Assembly: GCF_008629655.1 (NCBI RefSeq) | Contig: NZ_VWSG01000001.1 | Span: forward strand, 1-64,000 | Direction of reading: 5' to 3' | Origin: Paenimyroides baculatum | GTDB taxonomy: Bacteria > Bacteroidota > Bacteroidia > Flavobacteriales > Flavobacteriaceae | Length of the DNA: 64,000 nucleotides | Program-made: the position numbers and the translations under genes | The notes under the pieces: model-generated | The model's input: the letters and a program-made list of their open reading frames with translations, nothing else | Told to the model about the DNA's origin: nothing | The model's database searches: none | Part shown: positions 26,201 to 34,963 of the stretch, in pieces | How the letters are laid out: each line of letters starts with the position of its first letter | How positions within the stretch are numbered: the first letter of the stretch is position 1

Positions 26201-26233
26201 AACTCTGCCAAAGTTCCAAACTTTGGCAGAGTT
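26201..26233. repeat. Intergenic hairpin element 1 (after nadE)
   Basis: A perfect 13-base-pair inverted repeat (AACTCTGCCAAAG at 26201-26213 with 26221-26233, 7-base loop) lies between nadE and dnaG, which converge. There is no T tract directly after it, so it may be an intergenic palindromic repeat that also works as a weak terminator. Confidence 0.55.
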
Positions 26234-26257
26234 GATTTTAGTAAACTATTTGATGCG

Positions 26258-26278
26258 ACTCTGAAACAAGTTCAGAGT
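26258..26278. repeat. Intergenic hairpin element 2 (before dnaG end)
   Basis: ACTCTGAA-ACAAG-TTCAGAGT is an 8-base-pair inverted repeat followed by GACA. It resembles a family of intergenic elements with 'ctgaac-ttgtt-tcagagt' words that I associate with Flavobacteriaceae genomes. It lies 25 bases from element 1. Confidence 0.45.
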
Positions 26279-26295
26279 GACATTGGAGGTTAAAA

Positions 26296-28263
26296 CTAAC
26301 TAAATCTAGACATTACTCGTCCTAATTCACTAGAAAAAGTATGTTTTAAATTGTTGTAATCAACAACATCAGTCAATAAATCCCGAGCTTTTTCAGGATT
26401 TTCCTGTATCTGTTTCTTTAAACCTTCAATAATTTCAAAAATCAAATACGATCGAAGCGTTAAAATAGTTTCGTTTACATATTGCTGCACGCCTAAATCT
26501 TTGCCTTTTACAAAAATGTTCTGTTTTTCCCAATTATGCAGATTGTAACGTTCATCATCCATAATGATCGATGTAATTTCATCGGTCAATTCGGGTTTAA
26601 CCTGCTGCAAATAATTCTCTAAATTCCAGATTTCATTGGTGTGATAGAATACAAGAATATCCTTTAAAATTGTTTGAAAATTAGCGTTGCTCATTTCAAT
26701 TTCGTCTTCTTGCAGGCTTAAAAAAACCTTATCGAACACTTTACGCTTTACCTTTTTTTCTTGTGTAATTACCTTGTCGTCTTCAACCGTAAGTTCATAC
26801 TCGTCGAAAAGTTCTTCGTAATTACCATAAATCAACAAAATTTCGATGATTTTTCGTTCTAAAAGATAAATAACATCGACTTTTTCTTTTGATTCTTCAG
26901 GAGTTGATTTTACAACTTCCATTTTTTTATCCTGAACAAATTTTTTGTTGGCTTCCTGCAGTTCTTTTTTACCGATTTGTGCCAAGGTGCTGAACAAAAC
27001 ATCTTCTGAAATATCCATGATCGATGCACATTCCTGCACATAAACTTCACGCTGAATGTAATCGGGTACTTTAGAAATAGAAACTACGATATCGCGAATT
27101 ACATTGGCTTTCTTAATAGGATCGTTTCCAGTATCTTTCATTAAAAGATTCGCTTTAAATCGAATAAAATCGGTAGCGTTTTCTTTTAAATAGTTCTGCA
27201 ATTCATCAATCGGAGTTTTTCGGGCAAAACTGTCTGGATCATCGCCATCGGGAAACGTACAAACACGCACATTCATTCCGGCTTCCAAAATCAGATCGAT
27301 ACCTCGTAACGATGCGCGCATTCCGGCAGCATCGCCATCAAACAAAACCGTGATATTTTTGGTTAAACGATTAATCAAGCGGATTTGATCGGGCGTTAAA
27401 GCCGTTCCCGACGAAGCCACCACGTTTTTAATTCCCGCCTGATACATTTGAATAACATCAGTATAACCTTCAACCAAATAACAGTTGTCTTTGGATGCGA
27501 TTTCTTGTTTTGAATGGAAAATTCCGTACAAAACCTTGCTTTTATGATAGATGTCGCTTTCGGGCGAATTCAGGTATTTCGCCGCTTTTTTATCGTTGGT
27601 TAAAATTCGTCCGCCAAAACCTAACACGCGACCACTCATACTTTCGATAGGAAACATAACGCGCCCTTTAAAACGATCGAATTTTTTATCGTCTTTTACA
27701 ATCGTCAATCCGGTTTTTTCAAGGAATTCCAATTTGTAACCTTTTGCCAAGGCTTCGTTTGTAAAAGCATCCCATTGATCAGGCGAATAACCCAGCTGAA
27801 ACTTTTTAATGGTTTCTTCGGTAAAGCCACGCTCTTTAAAGTACGAATGACCAATTGCCAAGCCTTCATCGGTTTTCAGCAACACATCGTGAAAGTATTT
27901 CTTAGCGAATTCTGAAACTACAAACAAACTTTCGCGTTCGTTTAAGGCTTGCTTTTCTAAATCGGTTTGTTCGGTTTCTTCAATTTCAATCTGATACTTA
28001 TTGGCAAGGTAACGCAAGGCTTCGGGATACGAAAAATGTTCGTGCTCCATAATAAAGCTAATGGCATTGCCGCCTTTGCCCGACGAGAAATCTTTCCAGA
28101 TTTGTTTGGCAGGCGAAACCATAAACGACGGCGATTTTTCGTTCACAAACGGACTTAATCCTTTGTAATTACTGCCCGCTTTTTTAAGCTGCACAAAGTC
28201 GCCAATGACTTCTTCCACACGGGCTGCCTCAAAAATTGCGTCTATAGTTTCTTTTTTAATCAT
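26296..28263 (-). CDS. dnaG: DNA primase without zinc-binding residues
   Basis: The 655-residue replication primase has its N-terminal CHC2-type domain, the TOPRIM-containing catalytic core (about 255-345: DNCYLVEGYTDVIQMYQAG, ITVLFDGDAAGMRAS, FPDGDDPDSFARK), a middle region, and a C-terminal helicase-interaction region. In the first domain, all four expected zinc ligands are replaced: S37 and V40 in GLSPFVNEK, and D58 and S61 in IWKDFSSGKGG. The rest of the fold is well conserved. This is odd for DnaG and is probably lineage-wide, not a broken gene. A -7 box TATCTTTG lies 43 bases upstream. Confidence 0.96.
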   Translation of the reverse strand: MIKKETIDAIFEAARVEEVIGDFVQLKKAGSNYKGLSPFVNEKSPSFMVSPAKQIWKDFSSGKGGNAISFIMEHEHFSYPEALRYLANKYQIEIEETEQTDLEKQALNERESLFVVSEFAKKYFHDVLLKTDEGLAIGHSYFKERGFTEETIKKFQLGYSPDQWDAFTNEALAKGYKLEFLEKTGLTIVKDDKKFDRFKGRVMFPIESMSGRVLGFGGRILTNDKKAAKYLNSPESDIYHKSKVLYGIFHSKQEIASKDNCYLVEGYTDVIQMYQAGIKNVVASSGTALTPDQIRLINRLTKNITVLFDGDAAGMRASLRGIDLILEAGMNVRVCTFPDGDDPDSFARKTPIDELQNYLKENATDFIRFKANLLMKDTGNDPIKKANVIRDIVVSISKVPDYIQREVYVQECASIMDISEDVLFSTLAQIGKKELQEANKKFVQDKKMEVVKSTPEESKEKVDVIYLLERKIIEILLIYGNYEELFDEYELTVEDDKVITQEKKVKRKVFDKVFLSLQEDEIEMSNANFQTILKDILVFYHTNEIWNLENYLQQVKPELTDEITSIIMDDERYNLHNWEKQNIFVKGKDLGVQQYVNETILTLRSYLIFEIIEGLKKQIQENPEKARDLLTDVVDYNNLKHTFSSELGRVMSRFS

Positions 28264-28305
28264 AGTAATGAAATAGAATCCGAATAAGATTTTATAAAAT
28301 GTTTA

Positions 28306-28313
28306 CAAAGATA
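28306..28313 (-). promoter_or_regulatory. -7 promoter box of dnaG
   Basis: TATCTTTG on the minus strand is a full TAnnTTTG match, 43 bases ahead of the dnaG ATG at 28263 and just downstream of the terminator of the previous gene. Confidence 0.45.
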
Positions 28314-28326
28314 GAAAGATATAAAA

Positions 28327-28351
28327 AAATCCGACTTGCAAAGTCGGATTT
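28327..28351 (-). terminator. Terminator of the persulfide dioxygenase gene
   Basis: An 11-base-pair perfect inverted repeat (AAATCCGACTT at 28327-28337 with 28341-28351, loop GCA) is followed on the minus strand by a T tract. It directly follows the stop of the gene at 28355. Confidence 0.75.
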
Positions 28352-28354
28352 AAA

Positions 28355-29764
28355 TTATTTCGTACTACAACTGCTTTCGCATTCTTGAGTTACAATTGGT
28401 AAGTTGGTTTCTTTAATTTTGCCGAAACCGCCAATTACATCTATCATATTATGAAAACCGCGTGCTTTTAAAATAGATGCCGCTATCATAGAACGGTAAC
28501 CGCCTGCACAATGTAGATAGGTTGTTTTTTGCGATGGAAAATCGGCAATATGGTCGTTAATAAAATCTAATGGAAGGTTTGGTACGTTGGCAATATGTGC
28601 CGAACTGTATTCGCCTGGTTTACGAACATCAATAACTGATTCTTCGCCGTTATTCATCAATGTTTCCAACTCATTAGCAGTGATTCTGCCAATAGAAGCG
28701 GTTTCTAAACCGGCATTTATCCAAGTTTGCATTCCGCCTGCCAAATATCCCAAGGTATTATCGTAACCAACACGAGCCAAACGCGTAATTGTTTCTTGTT
28801 CGCGACCTTCGGGAGTTACCAAAATAATCGGTTGGTTAATATCGGTTATCAACGATCCAACCCAAGGAGCAAATCCACCATCAATCCCAATAAAAATAGC
28901 TCCGGGAATATGAACCTTCCCAAAACTGTCGGCATCGCGAACATCTAAAATCAACGCTTCGTCTGCAGCTTGTTTAAATTCTGCTGGTGTAAACGCCTTG
29001 TTTTTTTCAATAATGATATCAATAGCTTCGTATCCGTTTTTATTCAATCGAACATTTTCAGGAAAATAAGCAGGTGGCGGCAATAAACCATCGGTAACTT
29101 CTTTTACAAATTCAGCTTCGGTCATATCGGCACGTAAGGCATAATTAGTGCGTTTTTGTTCACCCAATGTACCAACGGTTTCTTTACTTAAGTTTTTACC
29201 GCAAGCCGATCCCGCACCATGCGCCGGATACACAATTACATCATCAGCCAAAGGCATAATTTTGGTACGCAGGCTGTGAAATAAGGTTGCCGCCAACTGT
29301 TCCTGTGTCATACTTGCAGCTTTCTGTGCCAAATCGGGTCTGCCAACATCGCCTAAAAACAACGTGTCGCCACTAAAAATCGCGTGGTCTTTTCCGTTTT
29401 CATCACGCAACAAATACGTGGTACTTTCCATAGTGTGCCCAGGTGTATGCAGTGCAATAATTGTTAGCTTGCCAATTTTAAACACCTCGCCATCGGTTGC
29501 TATATGAGCTTGAAACGTAGGTTCTGCAGTTGCTCCGTAAACAATAGGCGCACCTGTTTTTTGCGAAAGAGTTAAATGCCCGCTTACAAAATCGGCATGA
29601 AAATGCGTTTCGAAAATATATTTTATGGTTGCATTATTGGCTTGTGCCTTATCAATATATTGTTGAACTTCTCTTAATGGATCAATAATAGCTACTTCAC
29701 CGTCGCTTTCAATATAGTAAGCGCCTTGAGCCAGACATCCGGTATAAATTTGTTCTATCTTCAT
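28355..29764 (-). CDS. Persulfide dioxygenase-sulfurtransferase (CstB-like: MBL plus two rhodanese domains)
   Basis: The 469-residue cytoplasmic protein has an ETHE1-type MBL domain (residues about 1-250; H54-x-H56-x-D58 in THFHADF, H110 in HTPGH, D133 in SGDTLF) that oxidises persulfide to sulfite. A catalytically silent rhodanese-like region follows (about 265-355, PEGRE where a Cys would be). Then comes an active rhodanese domain with C419 in HCAGGYRSM. This is the CstB architecture of sulfide detoxification. A C-terminal CESSC pair is unusual. A TauE-type exporter gene lies 76 bases upstream on the same strand, fitting sulfite removal. Confidence 0.9.
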   Translation of the reverse strand: MKIEQIYTGCLAQGAYYIESDGEVAIIDPLREVQQYIDKAQANNATIKYIFETHFHADFVSGHLTLSQKTGAPIVYGATAEPTFQAHIATDGEVFKIGKLTIIALHTPGHTMESTTYLLRDENGKDHAIFSGDTLFLGDVGRPDLAQKAASMTQEQLAATLFHSLRTKIMPLADDVIVYPAHGAGSACGKNLSKETVGTLGEQKRTNYALRADMTEAEFVKEVTDGLLPPPAYFPENVRLNKNGYEAIDIIIEKNKAFTPAEFKQAADEALILDVRDADSFGKVHIPGAIFIGIDGGFAPWVGSLITDINQPIILVTPEGREQETITRLARVGYDNTLGYLAGGMQTWINAGLETASIGRITANELETLMNNGEESVIDVRKPGEYSSAHIANVPNLPLDFINDHIADFPSQKTTYLHCAGGYRSMIAASILKARGFHNMIDVIGGFGKIKETNLPIVTQECESSCSTK

Positions 29765-29792
29765 AACTTAAAACGATAAACATTCGTAATTG

Positions 29793-29800
29793 CAAAAGTA
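29793..29800 (-). promoter_or_regulatory. -7 promoter box of the persulfide dioxygenase gene
   Basis: TACTTTTG (followed by CA) on the minus strand is a full TAnnTTTG match, 28 bases ahead of the ATG at 29764. It gives this gene its own promoter in addition to any read-through from the exporter gene. Confidence 0.55.
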
Positions 29801-29817
29801 CTAAATTCTTAATTGAT

Positions 29818-29839
29818 GGAAATGATAACGATCATATCC
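29818..29839. promoter_or_regulatory. Candidate operator upstream of the persulfide dioxygenase
   Basis: GGAAATGAT-AACG-ATCATATCC is a 9-base-pair inverted repeat with one mismatch. It lies directly at the -33 position of the promoter whose -7 box is at 29793-29800. There is no T tract, so it looks more like a repressor site than a terminator. Binding by a sulfide- or persulfide-sensing regulator is inference. Confidence 0.45.
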
Positions 29840-29840
29840 G

Positions 29841-30641
29841 TTAAAACAATTCCTTAAACATAATATACAGCGACATAATTAAAATAAACCAGCCAAAAAT
29901 CTTGCGTAAATTTCCGTCGATGATTCTTTTAGACAATCGGTTTCCAATAAATAATCCTACAATTGATACTGCCGAAAAAGACAAAACCAAAGTCCAATCA
30001 ATCGTATGCTGACTTAAATCGCCCGTAAAACCTATTAAACATTGAATTGCAATAATGGTTAACGAGGTGCCGATTGCCTGTTTCATGGGTAAATTGGCAA
30101 AAAATACCAAAACCGGAATAATTAAAAAGCCGCCGCCTGCACCAACAAGTCCCGAAACGGTTCCGATCAATAAACCTTGTGTGATTAATGGTGTTGCCGA
30201 TGTTACTATTTGATTTGATGCCAGATTTTTCTGCCTTGGTTTTTTGATCATTTTAGATGATGCCGCAAACATTACGATAGAAAACACAATCATGATCAAT
30301 TTCGATTTTGAAATACTTACATTGTTGCTCAACGTAATAGCATCGGGCAATAACGGAAGCAGTTGCGACCGCGTGAAAAATACAGCCAGCAACGACGGAA
30401 TACCGAAAAGCAGTACTATTTTAAAGTTTACATTTTTATCGAGCGTGTTTCTGATACTGCCCACTGCCGATGTGCTGCCCACAATAAAAAGCGAGTAAGC
30501 CGTAGCAATTAAAGGATCAATTCCTACCACATATACCAGAATAGGCACCGTTAAGATTGATCCGCCACTGCCAACCAATCCTAAAGTAATACCTATAAAT
30601 AAGGCAAGTATCAACCCGATATAAAAATGTATGTCGTGCAT
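29841..30641 (-). CDS. TauE/SafE family sulfite exporter
   Basis: The start is placed at 30641 (MHDIHFYIGLILALFIG), where an ATG precedes the first membrane helix; a TTG further upstream is less likely. The 266-residue protein has seven to eight transmembrane helices and the family repeats, IGLILALFIGITLGLVGSGG and LIGTVSGLVGAGGGFLIIPV, each with the GxGGG-type signature. It exports anions such as sulfite or sulfoacetate. It sits next to the persulfide dioxygenase, so sulfite produced there is the likely substrate. A TAGCTTTG box lies about 40 bases upstream. Confidence 0.9.
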   Translation of the reverse strand: MHDIHFYIGLILALFIGITLGLVGSGGSILTVPILVYVVGIDPLIATAYSLFIVGSTSAVGSIRNTLDKNVNFKIVLLFGIPSLLAVFFTRSQLLPLLPDAITLSNNVSISKSKLIMIVFSIVMFAASSKMIKKPRQKNLASNQIVTSATPLITQGLLIGTVSGLVGAGGGFLIIPVLVFFANLPMKQAIGTSLTIIAIQCLIGFTGDLSQHTIDWTLVLSFSAVSIVGLFIGNRLSKRIIDGNLRKIFGWFILIMSLYIMFKELF

Positions 30642-30725
30642 AAATAATTTAAGACCTTGCAAATTACGATAATATCGTTGCTTAACAAAGCTAAAATTTC
30701 AGTGATTTTTCATAAAATATCTTGT

Positions 30726-30733
30726 TACCTTTG
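30726..30733 (+). promoter_or_regulatory. -7 promoter box of murF-alr
   Basis: TACCTTTG matches TAnnTTTG in full and lies 17 bases ahead of the ATG at 30751, so the leader is very short. It also argues against the in-frame TTG at 30742 as start. Confidence 0.5.
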
Positions 30734-30750
30734 GGTATATTTTGCCGATT

Positions 30751-33177
30751 ATGAAAATTGAAACAAGCGTTTTAAGGGACGTTTTACATACTATTGCTCC
30801 CGTAACGAAAAATGAACTGAATGTTTTAGATATTTCTGTTGATTCACGTTCGTTGCGCAACACTGCAAATACCTTGTTTTTTGCCTTGAAGGGAAACAAC
30901 CACAATGCACATGATTTTCTGAACGATTTATATGCAAAAGGCGTACGATATTTTGTGGTTTCGCAAGATGTTTCGTTACCGCACAATGCTGTTGTTTTTA
31001 AGGTTGATGATACATTACGGGCTTTACAGCGTTTTGTGGCTTTTTACAGAAAAAAATATACGTTTCCGGTTATTGGAATCACGGGAAGCAACGGAAAAAC
31101 CATTGTAAAAGAATGGTTAAACCAGTTGCTTTTGCCTTTTTACAACATTATTAAAAGTCCGAAAAGTTATAATTCGCAGGTTGGTGTACCGCTTTCGGTT
31201 ATTGCGATAAATGAGGAGCATAATTTGGGAATTTTTGAAGCAGGAATATCCCAACCCAACGAAATGGATTTTTTGGAAGAAGTTATTCAGCCAACCATCG
31301 GAATTTTAACTAACATTGGTCCGGCACATAACGAAGGATTTTCAACCAAAGAAGAAAAACTGCAAGAGAAAATTAAACTTTTTAAAAATGCCGATGTTTT
31401 AATCAGTGAAAAAACCGATTTAATTGTAGCAAGCAAATCCGAAAAAGCACAATGGTTCACATGGAGTTTTAACGAAACTGCCGATGTTCAGTTTAAAAAG
31501 ATCGATACTGTCTTAAATGTAAAGTTTAATAATGCCGAGTTTTCTGTCGATCTGCCGTTTACCGATTTAGCTTCTGTAGAAAACATAGCAACTTGTATTA
31601 CTGCATTGTTGTTTTTAAAGATTGATACAAATTATATAGTAGAAGCAATTCCGCAGCTGCAAACCGTACAAATGCGCTTGCAGGTAAAAAAAGGAATGAA
31701 CGATTGTTTGTTGATTGACGATAGTTACAGTAGCGATTATCAGTCGTTAAAAATAGCACTCGATTTTTTAGAACAGCAAAAAACGCATCAGCAGAAAACC
31801 GTTATTTTATCAGATATTTTTCAAAGCGGATTTACGCCCGAAGTTTTGTATCAAAAAGTAGCTCAACTTTTAAATCAGAATCATGTTACGCGCGTAATTG
31901 GTATCGGCAATAAAATCGGTAGTTATTTAACAAATGTTCCGCAGTTTCAAAGTTATCCGGATACCGAAACGTTTCTAAACGATTTTAATTTGAGATCTTT
32001 TCGAAGCGAAACTATTTTAATTAAAGGATCGCGCAGTTTTCAGTTCGAAAAAATTGTTGCCGAATTAGAAGAAAAAACGCACGAAACCGTTCTTGAAATC
32101 AATTTAGATGCAATCAGTCATAACCTTAATTTCTATAAATCAAAACTAAAACCAACCACCAAAGTTATGGTAATGGTTAAGGCTTTTGGTTATGGCAACG
32201 GCAGTTACGAAATTGCAAAATTGCTGGCGCATCATCAGGTGTCGTATTTGGGTGTAGCGTTTGCCGATGAAGGTGTGGAATTGCGAAAAGCCGGGATTAA
32301 AATTCCTATTGTGGTAATGAATCCCGAAAATTCAGCGTTTTCTACCATGATTGCCTATAATTTAGAACCCGAAATTTATAATATCGAAGAATTAAATACT
32401 TTTTTGCAGATCGCAGAAAATCAGAATTTATACAATTACCCAATCCATTTAAAACTGAACACGGGCATGAACCGTTTAGGCTTTGTAGAGAAGGATTTCG
32501 ATAGTTTGATCAATCTTTTAAAACAAACAAATCTGGTGGAAGTTGCAAGTATGTTTTCGCATTTGGCAACCAGCGACATGCCCGAAGAACGAGATTTTAC
32601 CTTACAACAGATTCAATTATTTCAAAAATGGTCGACAGATATTAAAGATCAGTTGAATATCAATCCAACGTTACATATTTTAAATACGTCGGGCATTTAT
32701 AATTTTGGCGAATATCAAATGGATATGGTTCGCGTAGGCATTGGTTTGTATGGAGTAGGGAACGATACCAATGAAGATGCGCAATTGCAAAATGTAGCGA
32801 CTTTAAAAACGGTTGTTTTACAGATTAACGATATTGAAAAAGATGCAACAGTTGGTTACGGACGCCGATTTAAAGCGGAACGAAAAAGCAAAATTGCAAC
32901 AATAGCCATTGGTTATGCCGACGGTATTCGCAGAAGTTACGGCAACGGAAAAGGCTGTGTTTTGGTAAATAATCAAAAAGCGTTTATCGCCGGAACAGTC
33001 TGTATGGATATGCTAATGATTGATGTTACCGATATGGATGTAAAGATTGGCGATGAGGTAATTGTGTTTGGAAACGATTTACGCATTACCGAAATTGCAA
33101 AGATTTGGGAAACCATTCCTTACGAAGTTATGACATCGATTTCCCAACGTGTGAAACGAATTTTTTATAAAGAGTAA
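30751..33177 (+). CDS. murF-alr: Bifunctional MurF-like ligase / alanine racemase
   Basis: The 808-residue fusion has two parts. Residues about 1-440 resemble UDP-MurNAc-tripeptide:D-Ala-D-Ala ligase (P-loop VIGITGSNGKTIVKEWL, LGIFEAGISQPNEMDFLE, LLIDDSYSSDYQSLKIAL). Residues about 445-808 are a PLP alanine racemase (PLP lysine in VMVMVKAFGYGNG, 'LNTGMNRLGF', the catalytic Tyr region VGYGRRFKAERKSKIATIAIGYADG, and VCMDMLMIDVTD). It therefore supplies D-alanine and helps attach D-Ala-D-Ala to the cell-wall precursor. This fusion is typical of Bacteroidota, where it is usually annotated as one bifunctional protein. Confidence 0.95.
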   Translation: MKIETSVLRDVLHTIAPVTKNELNVLDISVDSRSLRNTANTLFFALKGNNHNAHDFLNDLYAKGVRYFVVSQDVSLPHNAVVFKVDDTLRALQRFVAFYRKKYTFPVIGITGSNGKTIVKEWLNQLLLPFYNIIKSPKSYNSQVGVPLSVIAINEEHNLGIFEAGISQPNEMDFLEEVIQPTIGILTNIGPAHNEGFSTKEEKLQEKIKLFKNADVLISEKTDLIVASKSEKAQWFTWSFNETADVQFKKIDTVLNVKFNNAEFSVDLPFTDLASVENIATCITALLFLKIDTNYIVEAIPQLQTVQMRLQVKKGMNDCLLIDDSYSSDYQSLKIALDFLEQQKTHQQKTVILSDIFQSGFTPEVLYQKVAQLLNQNHVTRVIGIGNKIGSYLTNVPQFQSYPDTETFLNDFNLRSFRSETILIKGSRSFQFEKIVAELEEKTHETVLEINLDAISHNLNFYKSKLKPTTKVMVMVKAFGYGNGSYEIAKLLAHHQVSYLGVAFADEGVELRKAGIKIPIVVMNPENSAFSTMIAYNLEPEIYNIEELNTFLQIAENQNLYNYPIHLKLNTGMNRLGFVEKDFDSLINLLKQTNLVEVASMFSHLATSDMPEERDFTLQQIQLFQKWSTDIKDQLNINPTLHILNTSGIYNFGEYQMDMVRVGIGLYGVGNDTNEDAQLQNVATLKTVVLQINDIEKDATVGYGRRFKAERKSKIATIAIGYADGIRRSYGNGKGCVLVNNQKAFIAGTVCMDMLMIDVTDMDVKIGDEVIVFGNDLRITEIAKIWETIPYEVMTSISQRVKRIFYKE

Positions 33178-33234
33178 AATTTATTAACATAAAATTGTAT
33201 TTTCGCATTAAGTAAAATAAAAAATAAAATTGTT

Positions 33235-33624
33235 ATGGGAATTTTAAAAGAATTTAAAGAGTTTGCTGTAAAAGGCAACGTAATCGACCTTGCTGTGGGG
33301 GTTGTAATTGGTGGTGCATTTGGTAAAATTGTAACATCGTTAGTAGAAGATATTATTACTCCGGCTATTTTAACTCCTGCTTTAAAAGCTGCAAATCTTC
33401 AAAATTTATCGGAACTGGTTGTTCCGGGAACGGCAATTAAGTACGGCAACTTTTTATCGGCTGCTATTTCATTCATCATTGTAGCATTTGCTTTATTCAT
33501 TATGATAAAAGGAATTAATCGTTTAAAACGCAAAGAAGAAGCGCCTGCACCTGAAGCTCCAAAAGGACCAACGCAGGAACAACTGCTTGCAGAAATTCGC
33601 GATTTATTAAGAAAACAACAATAA
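33235..33624 (+). CDS. mscL: Large-conductance mechanosensitive channel
   Basis: The 129-residue inner-membrane channel opens under membrane tension to release solutes during osmotic downshock. It has the N-terminal amphipathic helix [15 protein letters not shown], the first pore helix [21 protein letters not shown], the second helix near residues 70-95 ([18 protein letters not shown]) and a C-terminal charged bundle helix, [15 protein letters not shown]. Length is normal. Confidence 0.95.
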   Translation: MGILKEFKEFAVKGNVIDLAVGVVIGGAFGKIVTSLVEDIITPAILTPALKAANLQNLSELVVPGTAIKYGNFLSAAISFIIVAFALFIMIKGINRLKRKEEAPAPEAPKGPTQEQLLAEIRDLLRKQQ

Positions 33625-33627
33625 CAA

Positions 33628-33660
33628 AAAAAACTCAATCCTTAACAGATTGAGTTTTTT
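33628..33660 (+). terminator. Terminator of mscL
   Basis: A 13-base-pair inverted repeat (33628-33640 with 33648-33660; ACTCAATC/GATTGAGT core) ends in a run of T's directly after the mscL stop. Confidence 0.8.
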
Positions 33661-33706
33661 TAAAGGGCAAATTGTTATTCTGTTTAATAATTTAGAAAAA
33701 ATTACC

Positions 33707-34633
33707 ATGAAAAAAATAATCATCCTTCTTTTAAGCCTTTGCAGTTTGTCTGGAATGGCTCAAGAAAAATACGAAGCTTTTCAATACGAAGACAAATTTG
33801 GTGTAGTTGAAATGAACACCTTAAATGAATTTATCGAACCAACTTACAGTGAACGAAACTCTTATTTCGATCCAATTGCTCTAATGAAAGGTATCGAATA
33901 TACTTTTATTGATCGTGTTTCCGGAAAAGCAGAAACTTATATAACTACCAATCAAGAATTGCGTTTTAATGGTAATTATTATAAACATTTTTATAAAGAC
34001 GATAAGAGTGTTTTTATTCCAAGAGATGCCAAAATCAAAATTTCGTTTAATAAGAAATACCACGAAGCCATTGGAAACGGCAGTGATTTAATAGTGAAAC
34101 ATGATGGATTGTTTGAAGTATTTGCGAAGTCGAATTTTAAGACCCCGAAAGTAAAAGACATCAAAGCAAAAAAGGTTTATCAAGATTTTGTTTTTCGAAA
34201 AAGGACTCAAAAAGAAGAATATCTGACTATTTTTTACGGCAACGCTGCCATTTATGTTTACGATAAAAACTATAAACTTTTAAAAGAATATCCGTCTGAT
34301 ACAGAATACGACTCTAAAATGTTTGAAGCTATTTCAGGTGAATTTACCAAAGTAGAAAAAGAAGATTACCCGCCTGCTATGGCACTAATGCCCGAATATT
34401 TTAGTGTTGATAATAAAGATGGCTATACAATTTTTACATCCAACGAATTTCAAAAGCCTTTTCAAATAAAAGGAAATTATCGAAACCATGTTATTTACGA
34501 TGAAAAAGAATGGATTATTCTTATTAATAAAGAAACCAATAAAAGATATTCGTTTAGAATAGATTTTGAAAAGAAACGCTTTCTGTTACCTAAAGAGTAT
34601 CAGGAAATTTTAGAAGTAAAGTTTATAGAATAA
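33707..34633 (+). CDS. Secreted WG-repeat-like protein of unknown function
   Basis: The start is taken at 33707 (MKKIIILLLSLCSLSGMAQ), which gives a proper signal peptide; the longer frame runs back through the mscL terminator. The mature 289 residues open with 'YEAFQYEDKFGVVEMNTLNEFIEPTY', similar to a WG repeat (GkyGvid...ppkYd). Weaker copies follow around residues 130-160 (HDGLFEVFAKSNFKTPKVKDI) and near the end. No catalytic motif is seen. It ends at a bidirectional terminator shared with the tRNA-Gly cluster. Confidence 0.7.
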   Translation: MKKIIILLLSLCSLSGMAQEKYEAFQYEDKFGVVEMNTLNEFIEPTYSERNSYFDPIALMKGIEYTFIDRVSGKAETYITTNQELRFNGNYYKHFYKDDKSVFIPRDAKIKISFNKKYHEAIGNGSDLIVKHDGLFEVFAKSNFKTPKVKDIKAKKVYQDFVFRKRTQKEEYLTIFYGNAAIYVYDKNYKLLKEYPSDTEYDSKMFEAISGEFTKVEKEDYPPAMALMPEYFSVDNKDGYTIFTSNEFQKPFQIKGNYRNHVIYDEKEWIILINKETNKRYSFRIDFEKKRFLLPKEYQEILEVKFIE

Positions 34634-34662
34634 AAAAACCTCATCATTTGATGAGGTTTTTT
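34633..34662. terminator. Bidirectional terminator
   Basis: CCTCATCA/TGATGAGG (34639-34646 with 34649-34656) with A and T runs on either side separates the secreted protein gene from the tRNA-Gly cluster read on the other strand. Confidence 0.8.
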
Positions 34663-34671
34663 GTTTCCAAG

Positions 34672-34744
34672 AGCGGAAGACGAGGGTCGAACTCGCGACA
34701 TTCAGCTTGGAAGGCTGACGCTCTACCAACTGAGCTACTTCCGC
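34672..34744 (-). tRNA. tRNA-Gly (anticodon TCC), copy 3 of the cluster
   Basis: Read on the minus strand, the 73-base gene folds as a tRNA: acceptor GCGGAAG/CTTCCGC, D-arm GCTCAGTTGGTAGAGC, anticodon loop CTTCCAA (anticodon TCC), T-arm with GAGTTCGAACCCTC, discriminator T. No CCA is encoded. It is the last of three tandem copies in the direction of transcription and has a G-C pair at acceptor position 4 where the others have A-T. Confidence 0.95.
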
Positions 34745-34779
34745 ATTTACGATTTTTAAATCTTCGTTTGATTTTCAAG

Positions 34780-34852
34780 AGCGAAAGACGAGGGTCGAAC
34801 TCGCGACATTCAGCTTGGAAGGCTGACGCTCTACCAACTGAGCTACTTTCGC
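34780..34852 (-). tRNA. tRNA-Gly (anticodon TCC), copy 2 of the cluster
   Basis: The 73-base gene is identical to copy 3 except for the acceptor stem GCGAAAG/CTTTCGC, where one base pair has changed on both sides. Anticodon TCC is in loop CTTCCAA. It is separated from its neighbours by 35-38 bases of near-identical spacer. Confidence 0.95.
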
Positions 34853-34890
34853 ATTTTACGATTTTTAAATCTTCGTTTGATTTTTTTACG

Positions 34891-34963
34891 AGCGAAAGAC
34901 GAGGGTCGAACTCGCGACATTCAGCTTGGAAGGCTGACGCTCTACCAACTGAGCTACTTTCGC
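34891..34963 (-). tRNA. tRNA-Gly (anticodon TCC), copy 1 of the cluster
   Basis: The first of three tandem tRNA-Gly genes in the direction of transcription. Acceptor stem GCGAAAG/CTTTCGC, anticodon TCC, identical to copy 2. The three are probably transcribed together from a promoter in the region above 34964 on the minus strand. Confidence 0.95.

Noticed and set aside
29818..29839. The palindrome as a terminator of the TauE gene
   Set aside because: No T tract follows on the minus strand, and it coincides with the -33 position of the next promoter; a regulatory site is preferred.
34672..34963. Regular repeats with spacers that could suggest a CRISPR array
   Set aside because: The repeats are complete tRNA-Gly genes with full cloverleaf pairing, and the spacers are nearly identical instead of unique.
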